From NCBI RefSeq assembly GCF_000165465.1, contig NC_017455.1, positions 1,178,001 through 1,242,000 on the forward strand: DNA of 64,000 nucleotides. The letters are read 5' to 3'. Numbering within the stretch: position 1 is the stretch's first letter; each line of letters opens with the position of its first letter. Below, piece after piece: positions 1 to 8,193 of the stretch. The stretch is from Halanaerobium praevalens DSM 2228. Lineage in GTDB: Bacteria; Bacillota; Halanaerobiia; Halanaerobiales; Halanaerobiaceae. The notes beneath the pieces are model-generated. The model was given only the letters and a program-made list of their open reading frames with translations, was not told where the DNA came from and made no database searches. The position numbers were made by a program, and so were the translations under genes.

Positions 1-420
1 TTGAATAGAACGATATTCTCCAGGAGCTCTATTTTGACCTCTAACACCATTACTCATTAAAATTTCATGTAATTTTTTGAATAGACGTGTTGATATAGGA
101 TATTTTTCTAAAGCACTCTCACCATAGTTTAATGCATCATAATAATTCAAAACTTCTTGAGCATCATTGTTTTTTTCATTTTTATCAATATCAAATTCTA
201 AAACTTCATCAAAAGTTACTTGTGTACCTTCAATTTTGCTGGACTGTACAGCTTCCTGTAAACTAAAAGGAGTAATAAGAAAATATTCATTAACTTTAGA
301 TTTTTTTAACATAATCTGATATTTGCCTACATTTGTACTTGCATTAATTAGTTCATTATAAAATTCCATAGGATTAATTTGTTCTTCTATTGGTAATTCA
401 AAGGGTTTAAAAGGTTTCAT
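1..420 (-). CDS. Fic family protein, N-terminal part (cut by window edge)
   Basis: The reading frame is open from an ATG at 418-420 to the window edge, giving 140 residues without a stop. A Shine-Dalgarno-like AGAGGATG lies just upstream. The protein matches the N-terminal half of Fic/DOC adenylyltransferases: SSKIEGTQVTFDEVLEFD near residue 65 contains the class II inhibitory motif pattern S-x-x-x-E-G, and NGVRGQNRAPGEYRSIQ is the conserved stretch ahead of the catalytic loop. The catalytic HPFxxGNGR motif would lie outside the window. Fic enzymes usually transfer AMP to target proteins, often as toxins or in conflict systems. It is the last visible cassette gene of the array, and its attC-like site would lie beyond the edge. 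Function is known at family level only. Confidence 0.85.
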   Translation of the reverse strand, partial: MKPFKPFELPIEEQINPMEFYNELINASTNVGKYQIMLKKSKVNEYFLITPFSLQEAVQSSKIEGTQVTFDEVLEFDIDKNEKNNDAQEVLNYYDALNYGESALEKYPISTRLFKKLHEILMSNGVRGQNRAPGEYRSIQ

Positions 421-550
421 TTAAATCATCCTCTCTTTTATTTTCATTTTATACATTTTATTATAATATAATTCGTTTTATATTGCAATTATTTTCATAT
501 TTTTAATTTATGAAAATAAAAAGAGGTTATTTGGTTTTATGATATGTCAC

Positions 551-676
551 ATAACGTTACTGGGATTTGCGCTCGTGCCTGGTTCTGGAAGAACTGGCGT
601 AAAGCTTGCTTCAATATTTCTTGCTGCTATTATTGCAAGCTTTATGACAGAAGTCATGACGCCAATCCCATGTTAT
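551..676 (-). repeat. attC-like site 1 (closes non-coding cassette 10)
   Basis: A 126-bp imperfect palindrome. The outer arms carry ATAAC, TGGGATT/AATCCCA and an inner AAGCTTGC/GCAAGCTT pair, with asymmetric unpaired segments between them, as in integron attC sites. It appears identical to site 8 at 6435-6560. Confidence 0.75.
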
Positions 677-1005
677 ATGCTGTAATAACTTGCCGCGTTA
701 AAAGTCATTCTTTACTTCAACTTACTGACTTCTGATATTAAATCTTGACCAGCAGATAAGTTCATAAATTCTGTACTATATTATATCTTCACGAAGTGCG
801 TGAAGATCGAACAGTGACTAATTTATCTTTTGATATATGTAAATAACTTTGTAGATCAAAATAATCCAGGTTAATTGGTAAAGCCGCTGAAAACTTACAA
901 TTATTATTTCCTTCATTTGCAGGAGTTAATACATCTCAGTTAGCGATGCCCCAACCCTTCTTTTATCTTTTTCTATTATTTGCTGATGTTTAGTTATTAT
1001 TGCAT
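677..1005 (-). other. Non-coding cassette body, copy A (cassette 10)
   Basis: This stretch of about 330 bp between two attC-like sites has no conserved reading frame on either strand. It contains a 9-bp perfect stem, ATCTTCACG/CGTGAAGAT, with a 5-nt loop at 785-807. Read on the minus strand it begins TGCAATAATAACTAAACATC and holds the family motif AGAAGGGTTGG...CATCG. The whole cassette 555-1009 appears identical to 6439-6893. Role unknown: it could be a small RNA, a promoter cassette or a structural spacer. Confidence 0.6.
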
Positions 1006-1160
1006 ATAACGTCCCTGGGATTTCCGACGTGCCTGTGCCCTTAGGCCTGGCGGAAAGATTGCCTTCCAGATTTCTTACTACCTTTATTGCAAGCTTTGTG
1101 ACAGAAGGCATGTCCCGAAGGGTAGGCTTGCTCTTTAGCCTAACGGCAATCCCATGTTAT
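1006..1160 (-). repeat. attC-like site 2 (closes non-coding cassette 9)
   Basis: A 155-bp palindromic site with outer arms CCTGGGATT/AATCCCA. It is longer than most because it carries extra sequence containing ATGTCCCGAAGGG, which is also present in site 4. Closest to site 4 in its central part. Confidence 0.7.
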
Positions 1161-1488
1161 ACGCTGTAATGATTTGCTGCGTAAAAGTTATTCCCTTCTT
1201 CAACTTACTGACTTTTGATATTAACTCTTACCCAGCAAAAAAGTTCATAAATTCTGTACTATATTACATCTTCACGAAGTGCGTGAAGATTGAACAGTGA
1301 CTAATTTTCTTTCTGATATATGTAAATAATTTTGTAAATTATAATTCTCCAAGTTCATTGTTAAAGCCACTTGAAACCTGCAATTATTATTTTCTTCATT
1401 TGCAGGAGTTAGTTCATGCCAGTTAGCGATGATCCAACCCTTCTCTTATCTTTTTCTCTTATTTGCTGATGTTTAATCATTATTGCGT
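1161..1488 (-). other. Non-coding cassette body, copy B (cassette 9)
   Basis: A diverged copy of the same non-coding family. The ATCTTCACG/CGTGAAGAT hairpin lies at 1268-1290, and the segment before it (TTCATAAATTCTGTACTATA) is unchanged between copies while other parts have drifted. No open frame is shared with the other copies. Confidence 0.6.
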
Positions 1489-1620
1489 ATAACGTCCCTG
1501 GCATCTTGCGACGTCAGTTGCTACTGCTATATAATCTTGATTGTCATACTAAATTTCATAAGTCATTGCCATATCCCAGCCATATCCTAGGCAACTGATG
1601 TCGTAAATGCCATGTTAAGC
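1489..1620 (-). repeat. attC-like site 3, divergent (closes nuclease cassette 8)
   Basis: A 132-bp site that keeps the layout but not the sequence of the others: outer arms TGGCAT/ATGCCA, inner arms CAGTTGC/GCAACTG, and junction bases TTAAGC rather than TTATnn at its 5' side. It lies 17 bp beyond the stop codon of the gene ending at 1638. Confidence 0.65.
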
Positions 1621-1637
1621 GACGTGCGTCTCTAATA

Positions 1638-2579
1638 TTAATTTCTTAATATATCTTTTATACTTTCACCATCTAGAAATTTTACTGGATAACTTTTATT
1701 GATTTTTTCTATAATTTTCTTTTTAGCATGATTTGTGTACTTACCAGAACAAATAATCAATAATTCTTTGATATGAAATCGATTATAAGAAGAATTTAAT
1801 TTTTTATCCACAGGAACATCAAAAGCATCTTCAATTTGATTAACAATTTCATTTAAATCACTTGTAGCGCTTCCTGACATATTACCTAACTTAACTTGAG
1901 CTCCACCATGAATTGTATTACCAAACTCATCTTCCTTTTTATAAAGAATATCCTTCCCAAATTCCTCTTTACCATGATTATATTCAACCTCTTTAAATAT
2001 TTTTTTTAAAGATGGAATAACTAAATTTAATGTGAATTCTTCTTCTGAATTAAAATCATTAATCTCTAATAAATTTTGATTTTCAGGAAAAATAGGATAG
2101 ATTATTTTTTTTAATATTTCACAGATAATATCTTCTATATTTCTTTTTTCAATATTATCTATTATATATTCAAAAGTTATAAGTTCTTCATCAGTATATA
2201 CATTTTGTATCATATCATTTTTTAAATTTATAAATTCTTCAATAAGATTAATCTTTTGAATTTCTTCATCTGAATCATTATTATTGCTAAATCCAAATTC
2301 ATAAATAATTTTATTACCTCTACGAACGATATCTCCCCAAAAATTATCCTGGTCAATTTGCACAGAAGTAAAATTCGTGCATGGAGTAATTTTTATATTT
2401 TCAGGTAAATATATAGCTTTAAATCCTTCTAAATAATCCTCTGTTATTGCTAAACAACCTTTTTCATAATAGAATTCTCTATCGTCTATCACAACGCCAA
2501 TTACTTCATCTAATATACTAACATTAGGATCTACAATACTTTCATCTTCTAAAATCAATCTAATTTGATTTTCTTTCAT
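1638..2579 (-). CDS. Mrr-like PD-(D/E)XK restriction endonuclease (cassette 8)
   Basis: A 313-residue protein with a good ribosome binding site (GGGGGA). The last 120 residues look like an Mrr-type nuclease domain: KEEFGKDILY supplies the acidic residue of the PD-(D/E)XK core and GAQVKLGN supplies the Q-x-K strand. The end, LLIICSGKYTNHAKKKI followed by VKFLDGESI, resembles the usual close of such domains. The first 190 residues are acidic and unrecognised, and may bind DNA or sense infection. It is the only gene between attC-like sites 3 and 4. By family it would cut foreign or modified DNA; the target is not predictable. The nuclease fold is a motif-based call. Confidence 0.75.
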   Translation of the reverse strand: MKENQIRLILEDESIVDPNVSILDEVIGVVIDDREFYYEKGCLAITEDYLEGFKAIYLPENIKITPCTNFTSVQIDQDNFWGDIVRRGNKIIYEFGFSNNNDSDEEIQKINLIEEFINLKNDMIQNVYTDEELITFEYIIDNIEKRNIEDIICEILKKIIYPIFPENQNLLEINDFNSEEEFTLNLVIPSLKKIFKEVEYNHGKEEFGKDILYKKEDEFGNTIHGGAQVKLGNMSGSATSDLNEIVNQIEDAFDVPVDKKLNSSYNRFHIKELLIICSGKYTNHAKKKIIEKINKSYPVKFLDGESIKDILRN

Positions 2580-2640
2580 TTGTTATTCCCCCTTATATAA
2601 TTAATTTCTAACATTATCTAAGAAAAATAATGCATGTCGC

Positions 2641-2816
2641 TTAACGTCCCGAGCATTTGCGACGTGGCTGTCCTGTTCTTTAGGTTGGCGCATCTCTTGC
2701 TCATCATCATTTTCAGCTTAAACAGCTGCAAGAGATGTGACAAAAGCCATGTCCCGAAGGGCGACGGCCGTTTTACTGCCAAATTTATAACTAAGTCAGC
2801 GCCAATGCTCTGTTAT
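2641..2816 (-). repeat. attC-like site 4 (closes non-coding cassette 7)
   Basis: At 176 bp this is the longest site. Its outer arms are GAGCATTTGCG/CGCCAATGCTC, its inner arms are CATCTCTTGC/GCAAGAGATG, and it includes an extra hairpin-prone insert with ATGTCCCGAAGGG as in site 2. Arm sequences differ from the other sites while complementarity is kept, which supports selection on structure. Confidence 0.7.
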
Positions 2817-3140
2817 GTGCTGTAATAATTTGCTGCGTTAAAAGTTACTCACTACTTCAACTTACTGAATGCTGATTTTAACTCTTAACCAGCAAAAAAG
2901 TTCATAAATTCTGTACTATATTAAATCTTCACGAAGTGCGTGAAGATCGAACAGTGACTAATTTACTCTCTGATATTTGTAAATATCTTTGTGAATTATA
3001 ATCATCCAAGTTAATTGTTAAAACCACTGAAAACTAACAATTATTATTTTCTTCATTTGCAGGAGTTAATCCATATCAGTTAGCGATGAACCAACCCTAT
3101 CACTTCTCTCTTTTTTGCTGATGTTCAATTATTATTGCAC
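2817..3140 (-). other. Non-coding cassette body, copy C (cassette 7)
   Basis: Third copy of the non-coding family, with the 23-nt hairpin at 2925-2947 and the GGGTTGG...CATCG motif (minus strand) near 3085-3100. It lies directly upstream of the nuclease gene of cassette 8. No conserved coding frame. Confidence 0.6.
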
Positions 3141-3269
3141 ATAACGTTACTGGGATTTGCGCTTGTGCCTGGTTCCGTTAGGAACTGGCGTAAAGCTTGC
3201 TTTTTCGTATCAGTGATTGGTTAGCCTGCAAGCTTTATGACAGAAGGCATGGCGCCAATCCCATGTTAT
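3141..3269 (-). repeat. attC-like site 5 (closes TPR cassette 6)
   Basis: A 129-bp member of the common type, with TGGGATT/AATCCCA outer arms and TAAAGCTTGC/GCAAGCTTTA inner arms. It begins 31 bp after the stop of the TPR gene. Confidence 0.75.
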
Positions 3270-3299
3270 ATGACGTACTTATCTATAAAAATCAAAAGA

Positions 3300-4877
3300 T
3301 TATTGTCTAGTTAATTTTTTAATAAAAAATTTATCAACATTATCTAGATTTATTATCATTATAAATAAAGTTTTTTCATTTTCTGATATATATAAATATC
3401 CTTTCTGGTTATCTTTTTTAAACTTCTCTGCACTACTAGAAAAATCAAATTTTTTAGTATACTTTTCTAAAGATGCTGCTCTATTAAACATTTCTCCATT
3501 AAACTTACATTCTTTACTACCCTGATACCAAAAACCTTGTATTATTTTTCCGGATTGCTTAATCTTTAATTCTTTTTCATTTTCAAATTTCCATAAACCG
3601 TCAATGATTATATTTTTATCAATAAGATTGAAATACGCTTTAGAATAATTTCTTAAAAACCTTTGTTTTATACCAGCATTTTTTATAATTTTTTCTTTTC
3701 TTTTTTCTTCATTATTTTCTAAATTTCTTAATCTATTAAGCTGATAACCTACATTTTCATGAGTATTATCTTCTAGCATCGCTTTATTAAGAACATCAGA
3801 AGCTTCTTTATAAAATCCAGAATTTATATAATCTTGAGCTAAATTTGCTGATGATAAAGTATTATTACATTTTTTTATAGATTTTTTATAGGCATCAATT
3901 TTCATTCCAGCTAAGTTTAATTTTCCATAAATTACACCAATATTGTTTAAAGCATAATTATACTCAAAATCAGAACTTACTAAATTATCATAATGTAATA
4001 ATGATAAATCATTAAATTCGCTTAAATTACTATATCCATACGCCATATTAAATATTTTTGATTTTTCTGATTTGAATTCCAATGCTTTTTCTAAAGCAAA
4101 CACTCTTAACTCTTTTTCATCAGCTTTTTTATAAAGCGAAGCAAGTGACTTATAATATATAAATAAAATATTTTCATCTGTTTCATTAGTTATTAATGAC
4201 ATGATCTTTTTATAAGCTTTTTTATTATTTAATTCAAAAACACACTCTGAACTAAAAATCATATCTTTTGCTTTTTGCAATAGATCAGTCGATTTTTCTG
4301 CTGCTTTTTCAAAATAATCTTTTGCTTTATTTAATCTATTATTTTTTTTATAACAGAAACCAATAATTCTCAATATATATTCTTCAACCTTAGGGTATTC
4401 ATTATTTTTTTCCAACTTTTTTAATTTTTCTAAAGCTTCTAAATCGCCTAAAAAGTAACTGAAATAAAGATAAATTGCAGTGTCTTCTGTTTTTTCTAAA
4501 CTTTCTGGTTTCTCTTCACTCATTTTTTTATATAAGTCATCTAATGACTCTTTATCTTTATCCAAGAATGCTATCTGTAATTTATCTTTCCAATTCTTAT
4601 CTTCTTCTTCATATTCTAAATTAATATCCATTTCTTCAGTTTCCATTAAACTAGAATCATCTTCTTGTGAAATATCTACTTCTTCACTAGTATTATTTTG
4701 TGAATCATTTTTGCTTTTTTTAACTTCTACTTCAGCATCTCTCATTTTAATTTTAAAATCTTTTCCTGTTAAAATCATTTTTAGTTCTTTTCTAAATATA
4801 ATGATAAGTATAAATACACAGATTATTAGAACTATTAACCATGATTCACCTATTGAAGTTATTAAGTCTTTAGACAT
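3300..4877 (-). CDS. Membrane-anchored TPR-repeat protein (cassette 6)
   Basis: Start chosen at the ATG at 4877 because GGGAGGAAA lies 8 nt upstream; the frame is open to 4910. The 525-residue protein starts MSKDLITS and has one membrane helix at about residues 8-28. A charged acidic linker follows, then about 250 residues of helical repeats with TPR-like spacing (for example NNEYPKVEEYILRIIGFCYK and NYALNNIGVIYGKLN), and a C-terminal part with alternating hydrophobic and charged residues that may be a small beta domain. No catalytic motif was seen. It probably sits in the membrane with the repeats in the cytoplasm as a protein-binding platform. Because its neighbours are nucleases and a HEPN protein, a role in phage sensing is possible but unproven. 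Confidence 0.6.
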   Translation of the reverse strand: MSKDLITSIGESWLIVLIICVFILIIIFRKELKMILTGKDFKIKMRDAEVEVKKSKNDSQNNTSEEVDISQEDDSSLMETEEMDINLEYEEEDKNWKDKLQIAFLDKDKESLDDLYKKMSEEKPESLEKTEDTAIYLYFSYFLGDLEALEKLKKLEKNNEYPKVEEYILRIIGFCYKKNNRLNKAKDYFEKAAEKSTDLLQKAKDMIFSSECVFELNNKKAYKKIMSLITNETDENILFIYYKSLASLYKKADEKELRVFALEKALEFKSEKSKIFNMAYGYSNLSEFNDLSLLHYDNLVSSDFEYNYALNNIGVIYGKLNLAGMKIDAYKKSIKKCNNTLSSANLAQDYINSGFYKEASDVLNKAMLEDNTHENVGYQLNRLRNLENNEEKRKEKIIKNAGIKQRFLRNYSKAYFNLIDKNIIIDGLWKFENEKELKIKQSGKIIQGFWYQGSKECKFNGEMFNRAASLEKYTKKFDFSSSAEKFKKDNQKGYLYISENEKTLFIMIINLDNVDKFFIKKLTRQ

Positions 4878-4910
4878 ATACATTTCCTCCCTATAAATTA
4901 AGTATGTCAT

Positions 4911-5040
4911 ATAACGTTACTGGGATTTTGCGCTCGTGCCTGTTTCCGCCAGGAACTGGCGTAAAGCTTGCGTTTTCATATCCGTTATTGGTTAACCTGC
5001 AAGCTTTATGACAGAAGGCATGGCGCCAATCCCATGTTAT
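4911..5040 (-). repeat. attC-like site 6 (closes nuclease cassette 5)
   Basis: A 130-bp member of the common type, very close to sites 5, 9 and 10. It lies 17 bp beyond the stop of the nuclease gene at 5058. Confidence 0.75.
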
Positions 5041-5057
5041 CGGAAGTTTATTTATTC

Positions 5058-5978
5058 TTATAATAAACCATAGCCAAATAAATCTTTTACTCTTTCTCTT
5101 TCTTTTTCAGTCATTTCTCTTAATACCTTTTGTCCTATTGCTGTAAAAAAATGTTTAATTTTTTCATCTGTAACATCAGTAATAATATTAGTATTATCCT
5201 TATAAATATTCATGATACCAAATAGATATCTTAAATATACTGTAGGTTTAATTATATCACCAATATCTTCCCAAGAGCTTGTAAAACCAGAATCAACATA
5301 ATTTTTTTCTAATTTTCTATCGCATTCACCCTTACAAGCCCAATATATATCTTTATAAATAGTTTTTTCTATTTCTGAATCTTCATTACGTTCAACTTTT
5401 TTTACAAAAACTATATTGCTTCCATATTGGTTATTATATAAATCAGGAAGTAGATCTTTACCACAAACACTACACTCTAAAGGTAAATATTCATCTACTA
5501 TTAGATGTAAGGGTTTGATTTCTTTATAGTTTTCAGGTAAATACCTCATTAAAAGTTTTGAAAACCCTATTCTAATTAAATAGTTTTCAATAAGTTTATG
5601 ATCAAATATTTTATAGTCTTTAATATTTTTATTATTTTTTAGATCAAATAAACGCTTATTTAAATTAGAAGATGCTATAGTAGAATAAAAGCCAATAAAA
5701 CCATCTGCTTTAAAACTTCTTACCCGTTCCAAAATATTTTGTTCATTACTTTCATTTACTGCTCTATTACTATTAGCAAAGTTTTTACAACTAACTAACC
5801 ATTTGAATTTATATTTACCTAAATTGCCTGATATTTCTTCAGATACAAGTATATCTTTTCCATGATCATTTCCTCTATCTGGAGTTGATTCTATATAAAA
5901 ACCTACTTCTTGAAGAAAATCTCGAGCAAATAACTCCCATACTTCTCCATCTGGATCCAATTCACTAAAATCAATCAT
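5058..5978 (-). CDS. Restriction-endonuclease-like protein with zinc-binding motif (cassette 5)
   Basis: 306 residues with ribosome binding site GAGGTG. The N-terminal 110 residues look like a PD-(D/E)XK nuclease: an early acidic helix (EVWELFARDFLQEVGF), GNDHGKDILV with the metal-binding Asp, and FKWLVSCKNF with the C-K strand typical of Mrr-like enzymes. The middle has CSVCGKDL and, later, CKGEC, together a likely four-cysteine zinc site. The C-terminal part is helical and unrecognised. This is the second nuclease of the array but is not closely related to the first outside the core motif. It probably acts on DNA in defence; substrate specificity is unknown. Confidence 0.72.
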   Translation of the reverse strand: MIDFSELDPDGEVWELFARDFLQEVGFYIESTPDRGNDHGKDILVSEEISGNLGKYKFKWLVSCKNFANSNRAVNESNEQNILERVRSFKADGFIGFYSTIASSNLNKRLFDLKNNKNIKDYKIFDHKLIENYLIRIGFSKLLMRYLPENYKEIKPLHLIVDEYLPLECSVCGKDLLPDLYNNQYGSNIVFVKKVERNEDSEIEKTIYKDIYWACKGECDRKLEKNYVDSGFTSSWEDIGDIIKPTVYLRYLFGIMNIYKDNTNIITDVTDEKIKHFFTAIGQKVLREMTEKERERVKDLFGYGLL

Positions 5979-6010
5979 ATATTATGCACCTCATTTTAAA
6001 TAAATTTCCG

Positions 6011-6134
6011 ATAACGATTCTGGGATTCGCGGTGTGCCCGGTGTCCACAGACCTGGAGCAAAGTTAGCTATCATATCCACAATTGTTTAAGTGCTGACTT
6101 TGTGCCAGAGGGCATGCCGTTAATCCCATGTTAT
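6011..6134 (-). repeat. attC-like site 7 (closes cassette 4)
   Basis: A 124-bp, more divergent site with outer arms TGGGATT/AATCCCA and a different centre (AAAGTTAGC on one side, GCTGACTTT on the other). The change in both inner arms keeps partial pairing. Confidence 0.68.
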
Positions 6135-6434
6135 CTGTCTGTTATGACAATATCGACTCTACTGCTTATCATTTATCTTCAAACTCCGAACCTCTATCTT
6201 CTTTTTTGCCACGGGCTTCCCGCAAAAAACCTTAACCATCAGTCGGAAGTTTTGAAGATAATGCTATAACCTATCATAAGATTGATCATGATCTTCCTCA
6301 GAGCACCAGGCTGAGATAAAAACTCTGCAGTTTCTATTTATCTTCCCCGAAGAAAGCTTAAAAATATCATCCACCGATGACCAAAAACCCTTCTCTTGGT
6401 CTTATTAGCTGCAGTGACATTGTCATAATGTCAG
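6135..6434 (-). other. Non-coding cassette body with large stem-loop (cassette 4)
   Basis: 300 bp with no credible gene on either strand. It contains a long composite hairpin (listed separately) and, on the minus strand at about 6384-6400, the motif GAGAAGGGTT...GG.CATCG shared with the other non-coding cassettes, here inside a GACCAA/TTGGTC stem. It looks like a distant member of the same non-coding group. Confidence 0.55.
6173..6261 (-). ncRNA. Possible structured RNA within cassette 4
   Basis: TTATCTTCAAACTCCGA at 6173-6189 pairs with TCGGAAGTTTTGAAGATAA at 6243-6261 over 17 bp with two single-base bulges. Inside it a second hairpin pairs TTTTTTGC with GCAAAAAA around GGG/CCC (6202-6229). 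The strand is taken from the orientation of the array; the structure itself would form on either strand. No promoter is assigned, and a DNA role is equally possible. Confidence 0.4.
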
Positions 6435-6560
6435 ATAACGTTACTGGGATTTGCGCTCGTGCCTGGTTCTGGAAGAACTGGCGTAAAGCTTGCTTCAATA
6501 TTTCTTGCTGCTATTATTGCAAGCTTTATGACAGAAGTCATGACGCCAATCCCATGTTAT
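6435..6560 (-). repeat. attC-like site 8 (closes non-coding cassette 3)
   Basis: A 126-bp common-type site, apparently identical to site 1. It belongs to the duplicated 455-bp cassette. Confidence 0.75.
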
Positions 6561-6889
6561 ATGCTGTAATAACTTGCCGCGTTAAAAGTCATTCTTTACT
6601 TCAACTTACTGACTTCTGATATTAAATCTTGACCAGCAGATAAGTTCATAAATTCTGTACTATATTATATCTTCACGAAGTGCGTGAAGATCGAACAGTG
6701 ACTAATTTATCTTTTGATATATGTAAATAACTTTGTAGATCAAAATAATCCAGGTTAATTGGTAAAGCCGCTGAAAACTTACAATTATTATTTCCTTCAT
6801 TTGCAGGAGTTAATACATCTCAGTTAGCGATGCCCCAACCCTTCTTTTATCTTTTTCTATTATTTGCTGATGTTTAGTTATTATTGCAT
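6561..6889 (-). other. Non-coding cassette body, copy D (cassette 3)
   Basis: Same sequence as 677-1005 by eye, including the hairpin (here 6669-6691). The identity covers the whole cassette 6439-6893 and stops at its borders. No coding frame is conserved with copies B and C. Confidence 0.6.
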
Positions 6890-7017
6890 ATAACGTTACT
6901 GGGATTTGCGCTCGTGTCTGGTTCCGCAGGAACTGGCGTAAAGCTTGCTTTTCCATATCCGTTATTGGTTAATCTGCAAGCTTTATGACAGAAGGCATGA
7001 CGCCAATCCCATGTTAT
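6890..7017 (-). repeat. attC-like site 9 (closes DUF4062 cassette 2)
   Basis: A 128-bp common-type site. It overlaps the end of the preceding gene: the TAA stop codon of the DUF4062 gene is the TAA within the ATAAC box of the site. Confidence 0.77.
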
Positions 7018-8135
7018 GCGTCGTTTTGCTGCACTTTATTATTAATATCATTGATAATATTATCTATCATTTTTTCTTTATAAATATCATATAAATCATT
7101 ATTTTTAATGATTTTATCTAACTCTAGATTTTTAAGTAGAAAAGTTTTAGGAAAATTGATTCCTTTTAAAGTTAAATTGATATCATTTTCTTTAAATTTA
7201 TTATTAATATTCTTTTTAGTTTCATCTCTCCATTTAGAAGTTATTTCGTCTTTTTCTTTTTCAGAAAATTTATCAACTGGTTTTTTGTAATTATTATAAA
7301 AATCATTACTTAAATATTCTTCTTCAATTATTTCAAGAATTTTTTCAGCTTTTTCTTGATCTATTTGAGCTTTTATTTCATTAAAGGTGAAGTTTGATAT
7401 AATTTTTTCTGAATAAAAACTAATTAATTTTTTATTTTGTTCTTCTAGTAATTTCTTATATTCTTCACTTTCATCTAATAATTGTTTCCCCATTTCATTA
7501 ACCATTTCATTAATACTATCTGTAACAATTTCTAATTTATCTATTGTATCAGTGATTCTGTTTTCCTTCTCATCTGTTCTTAATTTCTTTAAATATTGTT
7601 GAAATAATCCTGCCCATTGCTCTTTCAGTATTCTTTCAATGTCTTCAAATTTTTCAAATTTGAAAATAATATTATTGGCAAAATTCTCTTTTAATTCATC
7701 TACAAATTCATAAATATTAATACTATCTGAGTGAGCATAAGATATCTCTTCATTTCCTTTATTATTTAAGTATGTATAATATTCACTATTTACATTTTTT
7801 TCAATAAATATATATATTGGTATATTTTCCTGGTATGCAGTTCTATATTCTTGAGAAGTTATAGATGTGTATCTGTCATAAAATTTTTTCTTATCATTAT
7901 CATCTTCATCAATACTTGAGCCATATCTTCCCCCTACAATAAGTATTAACATATCGCAATTATCAATTTCATTAAAACATGATTTATCTAAAGATTGATT
8001 TGGTTCATATGTAATATTACCAAATTCATTTAGTATAGGTGTATAATTAAATTCTTCAATTAGTCTTTTCATATTTTCTCTTATGTATTTCAAATCATAA
8101 TATGTTGAACTAACAAAAATTCTTGGATTAGCCAT
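7014..8135 (-). CDS. DUF4062 domain protein (cassette 2)
   Basis: 373 residues with ribosome binding site GAGGGAGTG. The first 110 residues match the DUF4062 domain, a TIR-like flavodoxin-type fold: NPRIFVSSTYYDLKYIRE at the start, then CDMLILIVGGRYGS and TSITSQEYRTAY. Residues 180-370 are rich in Lys and Glu and likely form long helices or coiled coil, with no recognised effector domain. DUF4062 modules often form the N-terminus of NLR-like and other conflict proteins, so a sensing or signalling role against phage is plausible but inferred. Its stop codon lies inside attC-like site 9, showing how tightly gene and site are packed. Confidence 0.75.
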   Translation of the reverse strand: MANPRIFVSSTYYDLKYIRENMKRLIEEFNYTPILNEFGNITYEPNQSLDKSCFNEIDNCDMLILIVGGRYGSSIDEDDNDKKKFYDRYTSITSQEYRTAYQENIPIYIFIEKNVNSEYYTYLNNKGNEEISYAHSDSINIYEFVDELKENFANNIIFKFEKFEDIERILKEQWAGLFQQYLKKLRTDEKENRITDTIDKLEIVTDSINEMVNEMGKQLLDESEEYKKLLEEQNKKLISFYSEKIISNFTFNEIKAQIDQEKAEKILEIIEEEYLSNDFYNNYKKPVDKFSEKEKDEITSKWRDETKKNINNKFKENDINLTLKGINFPKTFLLKNLELDKIIKNNDLYDIYKEKMIDNIINDINNKVQQNDA

Positions 8136-8193
8136 TTTAACACTCCCTCATTAAATTAAGTTTAATAATCTATAACTGTTAGCAAAATGTCGC

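Noticed and set aside
544-735. Short plus-strand reading frame over attC-like site 1 (and the longer version at 6377-6619)
   Set aside because: It lies entirely across the palindromic site and non-coding cassette, has no ribosome binding site, and exists only because the two copies are identical.
880-925. Possible short peptide gene beginning MKEIII or MKKIII in the non-coding cassettes
   Set aside because: The frame runs about 32 codons in two identical copies but stops after about 12 codons in the diverged copies, and no ribosome binding site precedes it.
926-1111. 61-codon minus-strand frame across a cassette junction
   Set aside because: It spans the recombination point between two cassettes and is not kept in other copies.
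4480-4896. 138-codon plus-strand frame opposite the TPR gene
   Set aside because: Low-complexity antisense shadow (Ser- and Leu-rich) of a well supported gene with a ribosome binding site and membrane helix.
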